A stretch of DNA of 64,000 bases, taken from the NCBI GenBank assembly GCA_041396585.1, contig JAWKYG010000003.1:310001-374000 (forward strand). Reading direction: 5' to 3'. Every line of letters begins with the position of its first letter. Within the stretch, counting starts at the first letter, position 1. This stretch comes from JAUIAI01 sp041396585. GTDB lineage: Bacteria; Pseudomonadota; Gammaproteobacteria; Burkholderiales; Burkholderiaceae_E. This document shows, in pieces, positions 1 through 10,274 of the stretch. The position numbers and the translations under genes are program-made. The notes below the pieces were generated by a model that made no database searches, was not told the DNA's origin, and saw only the letters and a list, made by a program, of their open reading frames with translations.

Positions 1-320
1 CCAATGTCGGTGGAACGGACCACGGGGTTCTCACCACCAGGCCGGGCGTGCTGAGCAACGACTTCTTCGTCAACCTGCTCGAGATGGGCACCACCTGGAA
101 CAGCGTGTCCGAGGCCGACGATCTGTTCGAGGGTCACGATCGCACGAGCGGCGCGGTGCGCTGGCGCGCGACCCGGGCCGATCTGATCTTCGGTTCGAAC
201 TCGGAGTTGCGCGCCGTGGCCGAGGTCTATGGCAGCGATGATGGGCAAAGTCGATTCATGGCGGATTTCGTCGCCGCCTGGGTCAAGGTCATGAACCTCG
301 ATCGATTCGATCTGCGCTGA
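1..320 (+). CDS. katG: Catalase-peroxidase KatG, C-terminal end (5' truncated by window)
   Basis: The frame is open from base 3 and ends at the TGA at 318-320, giving about 105 residues. They match the end of bifunctional catalase-peroxidases: GVLTTRPGVLSNDFF, FEGHDR, WRATRADLIFGSNSELRA, AEVYGSDD and the terminal WVKVMNLDRFDL are hallmark strings of the C-terminal KatG domain. KatG decomposes hydrogen peroxide and protects against oxidative stress. The haem-binding N-terminal domain lies outside the window, so catalytic residues cannot be checked. It converges on the next gene with a 21-bp gap. Confidence 0.95.
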   Translation, partial: NVGGTDHGVLTTRPGVLSNDFFVNLLEMGTTWNSVSEADDLFEGHDRTSGAVRWRATRADLIFGSNSELRAVAEVYGSDDGQSRFMADFVAAWVKVMNLDRFDLR

Positions 321-341
321 GCCGTCGATGGCGGCGAGCCG

Positions 342-1133
342 CTACCCCGCGGGAACGGGCACCGCATCATTGCGCCCGCTGCGATCGATGCCGCTGACCT
401 GGTACAGGCGGCGCGTGACCAGCGAGGCGGCTCCCGGAATGCCCAGGCGCTCGCCCTGCTCGCGCGCCAGCCCGCGATCGTAGAAGGCGGTCGCGGGCAT
501 GTACCGGAACACCAGGCCGGCACGCCGGCGCCCGGAGGTATTGGCGCAGGCGCCGTGCACCAGGTAGACATCGTGTAGCGAGAACTGCCCGGGCGCGAGC
601 ACGATATCCATGGGTGAGCGGGCCTCCCAGTCTTCACCGGCCAGCTCCTGGTTGAGGATGTAGCCCGCGTCGTCGTTGCGGGCATGCTCGCGCAGCTCGG
701 CCGGCCGGTGCGAGCCGGGAATCACCCGCAGGCAGCCATTGCCGGTATCGACGGGATCGATCGCGATCCAGGCGGTGACCGTGGCCAGGGGCCTGATCGG
801 CCAGTAACGGCCATCCTGATGCCAGGGTGTCGCGCGGCCGTGTTCGGATGATTTGCAGAACAGTGCCGAACCCCAGAGGATGACGTCATCGCCGAGGATC
901 TGGCGCACCGGCTCGATGATCTCGGACACCGTGGCAAAGCGCAGCCAGTCGGGCGCCTGCTCGAGAATATCGGGCACGAAATCGGCATCGGCGCCGTCAT
1001 ACCCGGCCAGCCAGCGATCCAAAGCCGCCCGCATCTCGGCCGCCCGGGCGTCGCCCAGACCGTGTCGCGGGATGATGACGCCGTCGCGCTCGTAGCGCGC
1101 CAGATCTGTGTCGTCGAGCAGGGTTGCGGTCAT
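342..1133 (-). CDS. Phytanoyl-CoA dioxygenase (PhyH) family Fe(II)/2-oxoglutarate oxygenase
   Basis: A 263-residue protein of the PhyH family. The ATG at 1133 was chosen because MTATLLDDTDLARYERDG is the usual PhyH beginning; in-frame sequence upstream looks non-coding. The facial triad is visible: His105 and Asp107 in TPWHQDG, and a distal His193 in LVHGACAN, followed by an Arg cluster (GRRR, 201-204) that would bind the 2-oxoglutarate carboxylate. VIPGSH is the conserved strand before the distal His. The substrate cannot be told; members hydroxylate acyl-CoAs and small secondary metabolites. It stands alone, divergent from the amidotransferase gene with a 202-bp intergenic region. Confidence 0.88.
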   Translation of the reverse strand: MTATLLDDTDLARYERDGVIIPRHGLGDARAAEMRAALDRWLAGYDGADADFVPDILEQAPDWLRFATVSEIIEPVRQILGDDVILWGSALFCKSSEHGRATPWHQDGRYWPIRPLATVTAWIAIDPVDTGNGCLRVIPGSHRPAELREHARNDDAGYILNQELAGEDWEARSPMDIVLAPGQFSLHDVYLVHGACANTSGRRRAGLVFRYMPATAFYDRGLAREQGERLGIPGAASLVTRRLYQVSGIDRSGRNDAVPVPAG

Positions 1134-1335
1134 GTTCGGATACCCGGTCGTGCCATGGTCTGATGGATGCCGATGGTAGCGAACCCGGGCCCATGCGGGC
1201 CAGGCGCGGTTGTGCCGTCGGGCGGTGCGGCAACTGCGACGCGCGGCTAGCCCGCCGTGGGCGGGCGGATTTAAAATTCGGCTCATCTCCTCCGCGCCGG
1301 TCCGCTGCCGGCCAGCCACCGATCGGATCTCCCTC

Positions 1336-2151
1336 ATGTGCCGCTGGGTTGCCTACGCAGGTCGTGCGATTCGTCTCGAAGACCTGATCACCCGTCCGTC
1401 GCGATCGCTGGTCCAGCAATCACTGCAGGCGCGTCAGTCGAAGTCGGTCACCAATGGCGATGGTTTTGGCATCGGCTGGTACGGCGACCGGCCGGTACCC
1501 GGTGTCTATCGTGAGATCGCACCGGCCTGGTCCGACGACAATCTGCAGTCGCTCTGCGGTCAGCTCAGCGCCGGCTGCTTCTTCGCCCATGTGCGCGCGG
1601 CCACCGTCGGAGGCACCTCCCGGGCCAACTGCCACCCGTTCGCCCAGGGGCCGTGGCTGTTCATGCACAACGGCCAGATCGGCGGCTTCGCGAGTCTGCG
1701 CCGGCGCATCGAGGCAATGATTCCGGACAACCTTTACTGCGCCCGCCGCGGCACCACCGATTCGGAAGCGATCTTCCTGATCACGCTGGGCCGGATCGAG
1801 CGAGAAGGGCCGGTGCAGGCGATGCGCAGCGCCTTGCTGGCCATCTGCGATGAAATGCAGCAGCTCGGGATCACGGAGCCGTTGCGGTTCTCGGCGGCGC
1901 TGGCCGATGGTCAGCATCTCTACGCGTTTCGCTGGTCGAGCGATGCATTTGCGCCGTCCGTTTACTACCGTGCCACGGCGAACGGCCTGACCATCGTCAG
2001 CGAGCCCATCGATGACAGCCCCGACGGCTGGTGCGGTCTGGACAGCGGGCAGGTGCTGGCCTGCGAGCGCCGTCCGGATGGCGCGAGCCTGTCGCTGCTC
2101 GAGTTCCGGCTCGATCATCATGTGAAGCGCGACGCCCCCGCTTCGGTCTGA
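1336..2151 (+). CDS. Class II glutamine amidotransferase (YafJ/EgtC-like)
   Basis: A 271-residue N-terminal nucleophile hydrolase. The start at 1336 is fixed by chemistry: Met-Cys-Arg places Cys2 as the nucleophile that is exposed after Met removal. Family motifs follow: NGDGFGIGWYG, the RAATVGG strand, NCHPF, FMHNGQIGGF and GTTDSEAIF. The length fits stand-alone class II glutamine amidotransferases of the YafJ/EgtC type, which hydrolyse glutamine or gamma-glutamyl amides. No synthetase partner sits next to it, so the physiological substrate is unknown. The reading frame is intact. Confidence 0.9.
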   Translation: MCRWVAYAGRAIRLEDLITRPSRSLVQQSLQARQSKSVTNGDGFGIGWYGDRPVPGVYREIAPAWSDDNLQSLCGQLSAGCFFAHVRAATVGGTSRANCHPFAQGPWLFMHNGQIGGFASLRRRIEAMIPDNLYCARRGTTDSEAIFLITLGRIEREGPVQAMRSALLAICDEMQQLGITEPLRFSAALADGQHLYAFRWSSDAFAPSVYYRATANGLTIVSEPIDDSPDGWCGLDSGQVLACERRPDGASLSLLEFRLDHHVKRDAPASV

Positions 2152-2155
2152 TCCT

Positions 2156-2184
2156 GTCGGCAGGTCGGCAGGTCGGCAGGTCGG
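2156..2184. repeat. Short tandem repeat, unit GTCGGCAG
   Basis: Three exact copies of the 8-bp unit GTCGGCAG plus a partial fourth lie directly after the amidotransferase stop codon. The array is intergenic and short; no function is evident. Confidence 0.8.
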
Positions 2185-2278
2185 AGCGCCGGTTTGCCCC
2201 CAGGCCGGCAGGCCCATACGCCGATGGGCCAGCGCACGGACGCTTGCCGTACCCGCGCATGGCCCGCAGAATCCCGCG

Positions 2279-3228
2279 ATGCACAGATTGCTCTCCTGGT
2301 TGGGGCGCCACGCGCGCTGGGCCCTGCCGGCCGGCGTTTTCGCCGGCATCCTGTTCCCCACCGCCGCCACCCTGTTGCGGCCGCTGCTGCCCGCCGCGGT
2401 GGTTGGCACCATCACGGTGGTATTGCTGCGTCTGGACTGGCGCCGCCTGGCGGCGCTTGCCGGCCGGCCCTGGTTGTTGGGCCAGCTCATCGTCTGGCAA
2501 CTCGTGCTCGCGCCGCTGCTGATCTGGGTGGCCGGAGGGGCGCTGGGGCTGGCCGCGCCCGAGCGGGTGGCGCTGCTGTTGCAGTCGGCCGCGCCACCGA
2601 TCGGTTCCGTTGCCGTATTCGCGTTGATCCTGGGGCTCGAGGGCGGGCTGGCCATGGTGGGCACCGTAGCCACCACCCTGCTGCTGCCGGTCAGCGTTAC
2701 CCCCTGGTGGGGGCGCTGTTGCCCGATGCGGGCATCCAGATCGATCTGCTCGCATTCTTTGGCCGGGTGAGCCTGTTCGTGGCCCTGCCGTTCGTGCTCG
2801 CCGCGGTGCTGCGCCGCCTGATCGGTGTTGCCCGCCTGGCGCGCAATGACGAAGCGCTGGGTGGGCTGAACGTCGTCGTGCTGGTGATCTTCGCGATCTC
2901 GGTGATGGACGGCGTCACCGCGCGTCTGTTCAGCGACCCGGCGCTGATCATGCGCTTGCTCGTGCTCTCGATCTGCGCGGCGCTCGTGCTTCATCTGGCC
3001 GGCTGGGTCTTGTTCCGCCGCCATGGCGTCGGGCCGGCCTACACGGCCGCGCTGGTCAGTGGCAATCGCAACATGGGTCTGATGCTGATCATCACCGCGG
3101 GAACCGCGGGCGAGCTGTTCTCACTCTATGTCGGCGTGGCGCAGATTCCGATGTACTTCGCCCCCTTGCTGCTCACGCCTTTCGTGCGCGCCTCGATGCG
3201 TGACACACGGGGCTCAGCCGGGCCATGA
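2279..3228 (+). CDS. SBF-like (bile acid:sodium symporter superfamily) transporter, one frameshift
   Basis: Two adjacent frames together give a membrane protein of about 317 residues with roughly ten hydrophobic segments. The first runs from ATG 2279 to about 2704 (WALPAGVFAGILFP, LLLQSAAPPIGSVAVFAL), the second from about 2700 to 3228 (GALLPDAGIQIDLLAFFG, SGNRNMGLMLIITAG). SAAPPIGS and the SGNRNMGL helix resemble the two crossover motifs of the BASS/SBF fold. The break is in a run of five C at 2700-2704; a sixth C would restore V-T-P-L-V-G. These carriers move organic anions with sodium; the substrate here is unknown. The 3' end overlaps the convergent LysR gene by 15 bp. Confidence 0.75.
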
Positions 3229-4089
3229 GAAGCCCTGCGTGGCGCGCAGCAGTGCCTGCGCCGCCGGCAGTGGCTCACGTTCGCGCATCATCACGGTGGA
3301 GACCGTGCGCGTCACCGGCGGGGCCAGTGGCCGCTGCATGAGGCCAGGCAAGGTCACGGAGTACTCCGGCATGAAGGCAAAGCCGATCCCGGCCAACACC
3401 ATCGCCTGCACCCAGTCTTCGCGCTCGGAGCGAAAGCGCGCGTAAAGCGTGACGCCCTGATCCGTACACACCGACATCACCATCTCGCGCATCTCGCAGG
3501 AAAGCCGGTCGACGTAGTTCTCGCCATCGAGGTCGGCGAGCGTGAGGGTGTCGAGTCTGCCCAGCCGATGCTCGGGCGGGAAGACCACGACATAGCGCTC
3601 TTCGTAGAGCGGTTGATGCGCAAACTGCGCAGGGAGCTCGCCGATGACGGTCATCAGCACGACATCGAGATCGTCCTGGTTCAGTGCGTCGAGGAGTTTG
3701 TCCGGGGCATCCTCCGATACCGCCAGCTCCACCCCGTGGTGCTGCTTCTCGAACTCGGCCAGGAAGCGGGCCAGACGAAGATGGCCGATGGACGTCATGA
3801 CCCCAAGCCGCAGGGGTGCCTTGTCGAGCAGCCGGTAGTTGCGAGCCAGCGTTGCCGCGGCCTCGGCCTCCTCGACGATCTGGCGCAGATGCGGAAGCAT
3901 CGACTGGCCGAAGCTGCTCAGCTGCACCTTGCGCCCCTCGCGGTGAAACAGCGGTGCACCCAGTTCCTCCTCGAGCGCCTTGATTCCCTTGGTCAGCGCG
4001 GGTTGCGTGACATGGCATTGCGAGGCCGCGCGGGTGAAGTTGGCCTCGTGGGCGGCCGCCAGGACATAGCGGATCTGCGACATCTCCAT
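3214..4089 (-). CDS. LysR family transcriptional regulator
   Basis: A 291-residue LysR-type regulator. Residues 1-60 form the winged helix-turn-helix (FTRAASQCHVTQPALTKGIK, then LGAPLFHREGRKVQLSSFG). Residues about 90-290 form the periplasmic-binding-protein-like effector domain (LRLGVMTSIGHLRLARFL, LDVVLMTVIGEL, GIGFAFMPEYSV). It is divergent from the DUF4242 gene across 191 bp, the normal layout for a regulator and its target, so that gene is the likeliest target. The inducer is unknown. A second in-frame ATG at 4083 is an alternative start. Confidence 0.92.
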   Translation of the reverse strand: MEMSQIRYVLAAAHEANFTRAASQCHVTQPALTKGIKALEEELGAPLFHREGRKVQLSSFGQSMLPHLRQIVEEAEAAATLARNYRLLDKAPLRLGVMTSIGHLRLARFLAEFEKQHHGVELAVSEDAPDKLLDALNQDDLDVVLMTVIGELPAQFAHQPLYEERYVVVFPPEHRLGRLDTLTLADLDGENYVDRLSCEMREMVMSVCTDQGVTLYARFRSEREDWVQAMVLAGIGFAFMPEYSVTLPGLMQRPLAPPVTRTVSTVMMREREPLPAAQALLRATQGFSWPG

Positions 4090-4196
4090 GGATCATCCCG
4101 GTGATTCCGACGGGGTCCCATGATCGCGTGAATTCGACCACGCGTCACTACCGAAGCTGGAGGATGACTTCCATGCCAGGGGTTATGGATCGATGA

Positions 4197-4210
4197 GAAA
4201 TGACCATTTC
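4197..4210. promoter_or_regulatory. Inverted repeat in the LysR/DUF4242 divergent region
   Basis: GAAAT, four bases, ATTTC lies about 70 bp before the DUF4242 start and about 110 bp before the LysR start. A short dyad between divergent genes is a plausible LysR binding site. It is weak on its own and no clear -35/-10 pair was found beside it. Confidence 0.3.
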
Positions 4211-4280
4211 ACGCAGGCCGACAAGCTTGCTTCAATGATTCTTAGCCGCGCTTGGCGGCGGGCACATCAAGGAGATCGAG

Positions 4281-4544
4281 ATGTCGGTATTCATGGTTGA
4301 ACGCAGTCTCGCCGGTATCAGCATGGAGGCGCTGGCCGGCGCCCAGAAGGCGGCCATCGCCAAGGCGGAGGAGATGCGCTCGGGCGGATCGAACATTCAC
4401 TATATCCGCACCACGTTCGCGCCCGAGGATGGCCGCTGCATGTGCCTGTTCGACGGTGAGTCGGCCGAACAGGTGCAGGCGCTCAATGATCAGGCGGGCA
4501 TTCCCTATGACCGCGTGGTGCCCGCGCTCGATCTGACGCCCTGA
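4281..4544 (+). CDS. DUF4242 (SCO4226-like, possible nickel-binding) protein
   Basis: An 87-residue cytoplasmic protein with the DUF4242 signature: FMVERSLAGISMEAL at the start, SNIHYIRTTFAPEDGRCMC and LFDGESAEQVQALN in the middle. This ferredoxin-like fold forms oligomers, and some members bind nickel; the physiological role is not established. The complete domain is present with no extra sequence. It is divergent from the LysR gene, which may control it. Confidence 0.85.
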   Translation: MSVFMVERSLAGISMEALAGAQKAAIAKAEEMRSGGSNIHYIRTTFAPEDGRCMCLFDGESAEQVQALNDQAGIPYDRVVPALDLTP

Positions 4545-4630
4545 GCGAGGCCGCTGCGCGCAGGGGATTTCTGCGGGGCGCAGGCGCCGGGTGTGAGAAC
4601 GTCAATCACAGTGCCCGCCGCCAATCCGGC

Positions 4631-5926
4631 TCAATAGGTTTCCAGATGCAGGCGGCCCTGCTCTTTGAGCGCCGCCCCGACGGCCTCCCAGTCCTGACCG
4701 GCCGCTGTGGCGATTTCGCGCAGCGCCAGGACCACGCCTTCCTCCATGGCCTTCAGACCGCAGACATAGAAGTACGCATTGGGGTCGGCGAGCAGGGGCG
4801 CCAGATCGGCAGCACGTTCGCGCAGCAGATCCTGCACATAGCGCTTCGGTTGGCCGGGCGTGCGGCTGAAGGCCAGGTTGATATCGATGAAATCATGGGG
4901 CAGGCTCTGCAGCGGCCCGAAGTAGGGGAGTTCCTCGCGCGTGCGCGCCCCGAAGAACAACATCATGCGGCCGCTTTCGAACTTGCCCGAGGCGCGCAGC
5001 CGGCGGCGCCACTCGGTCATGGCGCGCATCGGGGCGCTGCCGGTGCCGGTGCAAATCATCACGACGTGGCTGCGCGGATGATTGGGCATCAGGAAGGTGG
5101 CGCCGAACGGGCCCATCACCTGCACCTTGTCACCGACCTTCAGATCGCAGACATAGTTCGAGCAAACACCGCGCACCGGATTGCCGTCGTAGTCTTCGAG
5201 CACGCGCTTCACGGTGAGCGAGAGATTGTTGTAGCCCGGGCGCTCGCCATTGCGCGGGCTGGCCACCGAATACTGGCGGGCCACATGCGGCTGGCCGCGT
5301 GCATCGGTGCCCGGCGCGATGATGCCGATCGACTGGCCCTCCAGCACCGGGAAGGGCATGGTCCCGAAATCGAGCACGATGTGGTGCGTGTCGTATTCGG
5401 TGCCCACCTCGGTGACGCGCACATTGCCCGCGACCGTGGCCTCGATGGTCTTGGCCGATGCCTTCGGCCCATAGAGATTGGTATACGGATGCGCGGCCGA
5501 CCAGGGTGGGATCGACGCATTGAACTGCGCGCTGCGAAACGCCGCGCCTTCGCCCAGGGCCGAGCTCGAGGACGCGGAGGTGGATCTGTCCGGTTGCTCC
5601 ACGACCGCAGCATCGGCGGCCGAGGCCTCGGTCAGACCTTCGAACGCGGATTCCGGCAGTTCATCGGGAAGCTCGTCCCAGCCGAACTGATCATCGACCG
5701 AATAGGCCTGGATGCGCGGCACCTTGCGCCAGTTGTCGATGCTGCCGGTCGGACACGGTGCAATGCAATCCATACAGAAGTTGCACTTCTCCGGATCGAC
5801 CACGTAGTTGTTCGCATCATGCGTGATCGCTTCCACCGGGCAGGTTGCCTCACAGGTGTTGCAGCGAATGCAGATTTCGGGGTCGATCAGGTGCTGATTG
5901 AGCACCGCGGCGTCGGGAGCGTTCAT
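4631..5926 (-). CDS. boxA: BoxA, reductase component of benzoyl-CoA 2,3-epoxidase
   Basis: A 431-residue NADPH-dependent reductase that passes electrons to BoxB. Two [4Fe-4S] motifs open the protein: Cys19, 22, 25 and 29 (CIRCNTCEATCP) and Cys48, 51, 54 and 58 (CNFCMDCIAPCP). The C-terminal half is a ferredoxin-NADP reductase module with RQYSVASP for FAD, KVGDKVQVMGPFGATF, and the nucleotide-binding ICTGTGSAPMRAM. The ATG at 5926 is preferred over an in-frame upstream start because MNAPDAAVLNQHLIDPEICI is the family beginning. It is the last gene of the boxCBA run, 84 bp after boxB, and is intact although boxB is broken. Confidence 0.95.
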   Translation of the reverse strand: MNAPDAAVLNQHLIDPEICIRCNTCEATCPVEAITHDANNYVVDPEKCNFCMDCIAPCPTGSIDNWRKVPRIQAYSVDDQFGWDELPDELPESAFEGLTEASAADAAVVEQPDRSTSASSSSALGEGAAFRSAQFNASIPPWSAAHPYTNLYGPKASAKTIEATVAGNVRVTEVGTEYDTHHIVLDFGTMPFPVLEGQSIGIIAPGTDARGQPHVARQYSVASPRNGERPGYNNLSLTVKRVLEDYDGNPVRGVCSNYVCDLKVGDKVQVMGPFGATFLMPNHPRSHVVMICTGTGSAPMRAMTEWRRRLRASGKFESGRMMLFFGARTREELPYFGPLQSLPHDFIDINLAFSRTPGQPKRYVQDLLRERAADLAPLLADPNAYFYVCGLKAMEEGVVLALREIATAAGQDWEAVGAALKEQGRLHLETY

Positions 5927-6010
5927 GAGGCTGTCTCTGATGCGATGAAGTCCGGGGCGGGTCGGCACTGCGCCTGTTGGCCGCGCATCGGCCGACCCGT
6001 CTGACGTGGC

Positions 6011-7413
6011 TCAGTTAAAGCGCACGTATTCGAAGTCCACCGGTTGGCGGTTGATGCCCACGGCAGGCGGTGCGATCCAGTTCGCATACTTGCCGGGCTC
6101 CACCACGCGACCCATCAACGAGGCCACGAATGCGCGATCTTCCACGCTCGGCAGCCACTTGTCGACATTGGCCGCCCACTGCTGCTCGCTGATCACCTGG
6201 CCGTCCGGTGACACCTTCAGCCCGGCCAGCGAACCGATGTTGCGATGGAAGGCCTTGTGCGGCACGGTGAGCCGGAACGGAATGCCGGCCTTTTCGATCA
6301 CCTTGTTCCAGCGGTTCACGCCGCCCAGGGAGTCGGTGATGTAGTCGTCGCGCAGCACTTCATTGAGCGCATTGAGCATCGGCACTTCCTGCTCGCTGAG
6401 CGTGTTGCCGTCCACCTTCAGGATCGGTAGCTGTCGTTGTGCAGGCGGTGATCGTCGGTGCGCTTGCCCTCTTCGAAGCGGCCCTTCAGGCCGGTGCTGT
6501 AGTGGCCGCATTGCTCGACTGATCGGCGCCGAACAAATCGATCGTGACGCTGAAGTGAAGTTCGGGTCTACTGCAACGTGGGCAGATCGATCACGCCGGC
6601 GGCGCGCAGCCTGGCCGGGTCATCGGTCTTGAGCTCGTTCATCATCTGGCAGGTGCGCTGGATCACGCGCGACACACATCTCGCCCACGAACATATGGTG
6701 CGCTTCCTCGGTCAGCATGAACTTGGTGGTGCGGGCCAGCGGATCGAACGCGCTCTCGGCCAGCGCGCACGGCTGGAACTTGCCGTCGCGGTCGGTGAAG
6801 TAAGGGTGAACATGAAGAAACTCAACCAGTCGGGCGTCTCTTCATTGAAGGCCTCGAGGATGCGCGGATTGTCGCCGTGGCCGCTGCGCCGCTCGAGCAG
6901 GGCTCGCCCTCCTCGCGGCCATCGCGGCCGAAGAACTTGTGCAGCAGATAGACCATGGCCCACAGGTGGCGGCCTTCCTCGACATTCACCTGGAACAGGT
7001 TGCGCAGGTCGTACTGGCTCGGGCAGGTGAGGCCCAGATGGCGTTGCTGCTCGACCGATGCGGGCTCGGTATCGCCCTGGGTGACGATGATCCGGCGCAG
7101 GTTGGCGCGGTACTCACCGGGCACGTCCTGCCAGGCGGCCTCACCCATGTGATCGCCGAAGTGGATCTTGCGCTCGGCCTCGGCCAGGTTCAGGAAGATG
7201 CCCCAGCGGTAGTCGGGCATTTTCGTAGCCCTTGGGGGTCGACGCTGATCGCGGTGCGCAGATAGACATCGAAGTTGTGCGAGCCATTGGGGCCCATGTC
7301 GCCCCACCAGTCCAGATAGTTCGGCTGCCACTGCTCGAGCGCGCGCTGCAGGCGGCGGTCTTCGGCCAGGTTGACATTGTTCGGAATCTTTTCGCTGTAA
7401 TCGATCGAGCCAT
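6011..7413 (-). pseudogene. boxB: BoxB, oxygenase component of benzoyl-CoA 2,3-epoxidase; reading frame broken at about eight sites
   Basis: BoxB is the di-iron monooxygenase that epoxidises benzoyl-CoA. Almost the whole protein of about 470 residues is recognisable across three minus-strand frames: IDYSEKIPNNVNLAEDRR, MPDYRWGIFLNLAEAERK, TQGDTEPASVEQQRHLGL, NVEEGRHLWAMVYLL, DNPRILEAFNEETPDW, FTDRDGKF, LTEEAHHMFVGE, SVTIDLFGADQSSNA, STGLKGRFEEGKRTDDHRL and the C-terminus through FEYVRFN. The diiron-type acidic/His motifs are kept. Breaks lie near 7408, 7225, 6902, 6804, 6679, 6555-6572, 6502 and 6427; most are explained by one missing or extra base. Conservation between breaks argues for sequencing error or very recent loss. 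ATG 7413 is the likely start. Confidence 0.85.
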
Positions 7414-7583
7414 TCGTTCCTTGGTCGTGAATGGTGTCGATGGTGCTGTGTTTGGTCGTGTCCGGCCATCGAATCCGGTCACGCGAGTGTTTCTTGGCGC
7501 CGCCCGGGCCACGGGCATCGGTGCGCCGCCACCCCGTCGGTGGTGCGCGGCAGCGGGATTGCTGCCCCGCACCCCCCGGGCGC

Positions 7584-9242
<1,659 letters not shown>

Positions 9243-9288
9243 GGCGGGTCTCCGTGAGTGGAAGCAAACTGCATCTATTCGTGCAGGG

Positions 9289-9310
9289 AACGCGCATCAT
9301 AGTGCGCGTT
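9289..9310. promoter_or_regulatory. Perfect palindrome over the boxC promoter, candidate BoxR operator
   Basis: Arms AACGCGCA and TGCGCGTT are exact reverse complements around the spacer TCATAG. The dyad covers the -10 hexamer of the boxC promoter, where a bound repressor would block polymerase. Its core GCATCATAGTGC (9294-9305) recurs as GCACAATAGTGC upstream of boxR, 10 of 12 bases identical. A second dyad, CTGCA, 8 bp, TGCAG (9269-9286), lies just downstream; TGCA elements are known in operators of the related BzdR/BoxR regulators. Confidence 0.6.
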
Positions 9311-9324
9311 TTGATATTGGTCAA
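9296..9324 (-). promoter_or_regulatory. Sigma-70-type promoter for boxCBA
   Basis: On the minus strand TTGACC (9324-9319) and TATGAT (9301-9296) are separated by exactly 17 bp, a near-consensus housekeeping promoter. The -35 box overlaps the TGA stop of boxR, so boxC can be transcribed separately from boxR. The boxC ATG is 54 bp downstream of the -10 box. Confidence 0.65.
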
Positions 9325-10150
9325 GCAATTGGCTTCATATCGGCGGCCAGGCCCACCCCGCGTGCCGCGTCGATGCGCTGGCGCAGCAGCGCGAAGGTCT
9401 GAGCCAGGGGCTGCGCGCTGGTGTCGATATGAATCTGCGCGCGCGCATAGGCGGCCGCGCGCCCGGCCAGGATGGCCTTCAGATCGGCCATGGCCTCGCC
9501 GCTGGCGGCCATCGGGCGCAGATCGCCCTGGTCGATCACCCGTCGCATGTGGTCCTCGGGCGAGGCCTTGAGCCAGACGGTCAGGCAGTGGCTGAGCAGC
9601 CACTCATAGAGCTCATCGTCGCCCGCAATGCCGCCCGGCGTGGCGAGGACCGCATCGGGATGCTCGTCGACCACCTGTTCGAGCGCGCGGCGGGTATGGC
9701 GCCGATAGCCTTCCGGGCCACGAGCCCGATGATTTCGCCGGTTCCACCGCCGGCACGCTCTTCGATCCGGCGACTGATCTCGATAAAGGGGGCGCCCAGA
9801 TCATTGGCCAGCATGGCGCCCAGGGTGCTCTTACCGGCACCGCGCAGGCCTACCAGCGCGATCGGTCGCGCGCTGCGCGTCGGTGACTCGACCAGCAGTT
9901 CCTGCAGCGAACATTCAAGCGCCTGGGCGACATGCAGCAGCACCAGGATCGACGCATTGCCGACGCCGTATTCCAGGTTGGCCAGGTGTCGCTCCGAGAC
10001 ATCGGCCGCGTGGGCGAGCGTCTTGCGGGACATGCCGCGCTGCTCACGGACGGCGCGGACGCGATGGCCGAGGGCCACCAGGAAGGGATGCTTGGCGGGA
10101 CCGGTTTCGCCCAGGCCGCCGGGACCGGAAGTGTGCACGAGATCATTCAT
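9321..10150 (-). CDS. boxR: BoxR, XRE/shikimate-kinase-fold benzoyl-CoA-responsive regulator, one frameshift
   Basis: Residues about 22-85 are an XRE helix-turn-helix (LGHRVRAVREQRGMSRKTLA, ADVSERHLANLEYGVGNASI). From residue 96 a shikimate-kinase-like domain follows, with Walker A GLRGAGKST at 101-109 and FIEISRRIEERAGGGTGEII. This is the architecture of BoxR/BzdR repressors, where benzoyl-CoA binding to the kinase-like domain relieves repression. The frame shifts near 9720: the first part ends in IIGLV, the rest continues as GPEGYRRHTRRALEQVVDEH to the stop at 9321. One extra base restores an approximately 276-residue protein. ATG 10150 begins MNDLVHTSGPGG. It lies 79 bp before boxC. Confidence 0.88.
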
Positions 10151-10183
10151 GATGTGCAGTATCCTGCCAGACGGTACGCAAAA

Positions 10184-10195
10184 GCACAATAGTGC
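10184..10195. promoter_or_regulatory. Second copy of the boxC operator core, upstream of boxR
   Basis: GCACAATAGTGC starts 34 bp before the boxR ATG and differs at two of twelve positions from GCATCATAGTGC in the boxC palindrome. Its outer bases GCAC and GTGC form their own dyad. This suggests that BoxR also controls its own gene. Confidence 0.5.
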
Positions 10196-10274
10196 ATGCT
10201 GCGGGGCGCGGCGGCGACCCGCGACTCGGGGTCCGGAGTCCGTGGCCCGTGGCCCGTGGCCCGGAGCCCGAAGC

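Noticed and set aside
1420..3024. 534-residue minus-strand frame opposite the amidotransferase and SBF genes
   Set aside because: Low-complexity Gln/Arg-rich antisense frame; it covers two unrelated real genes.
4545..4630. Possible terminator between the DUF4242 gene and boxA
   Set aside because: GC-rich but no stable stem followed by a T-run could be found on either strand.
10241..10261. Three GTGGCCC units before boxR as a regulatory repeat
   Set aside because: Too short and GC-biased to distinguish from slippage; no link to the operator core.
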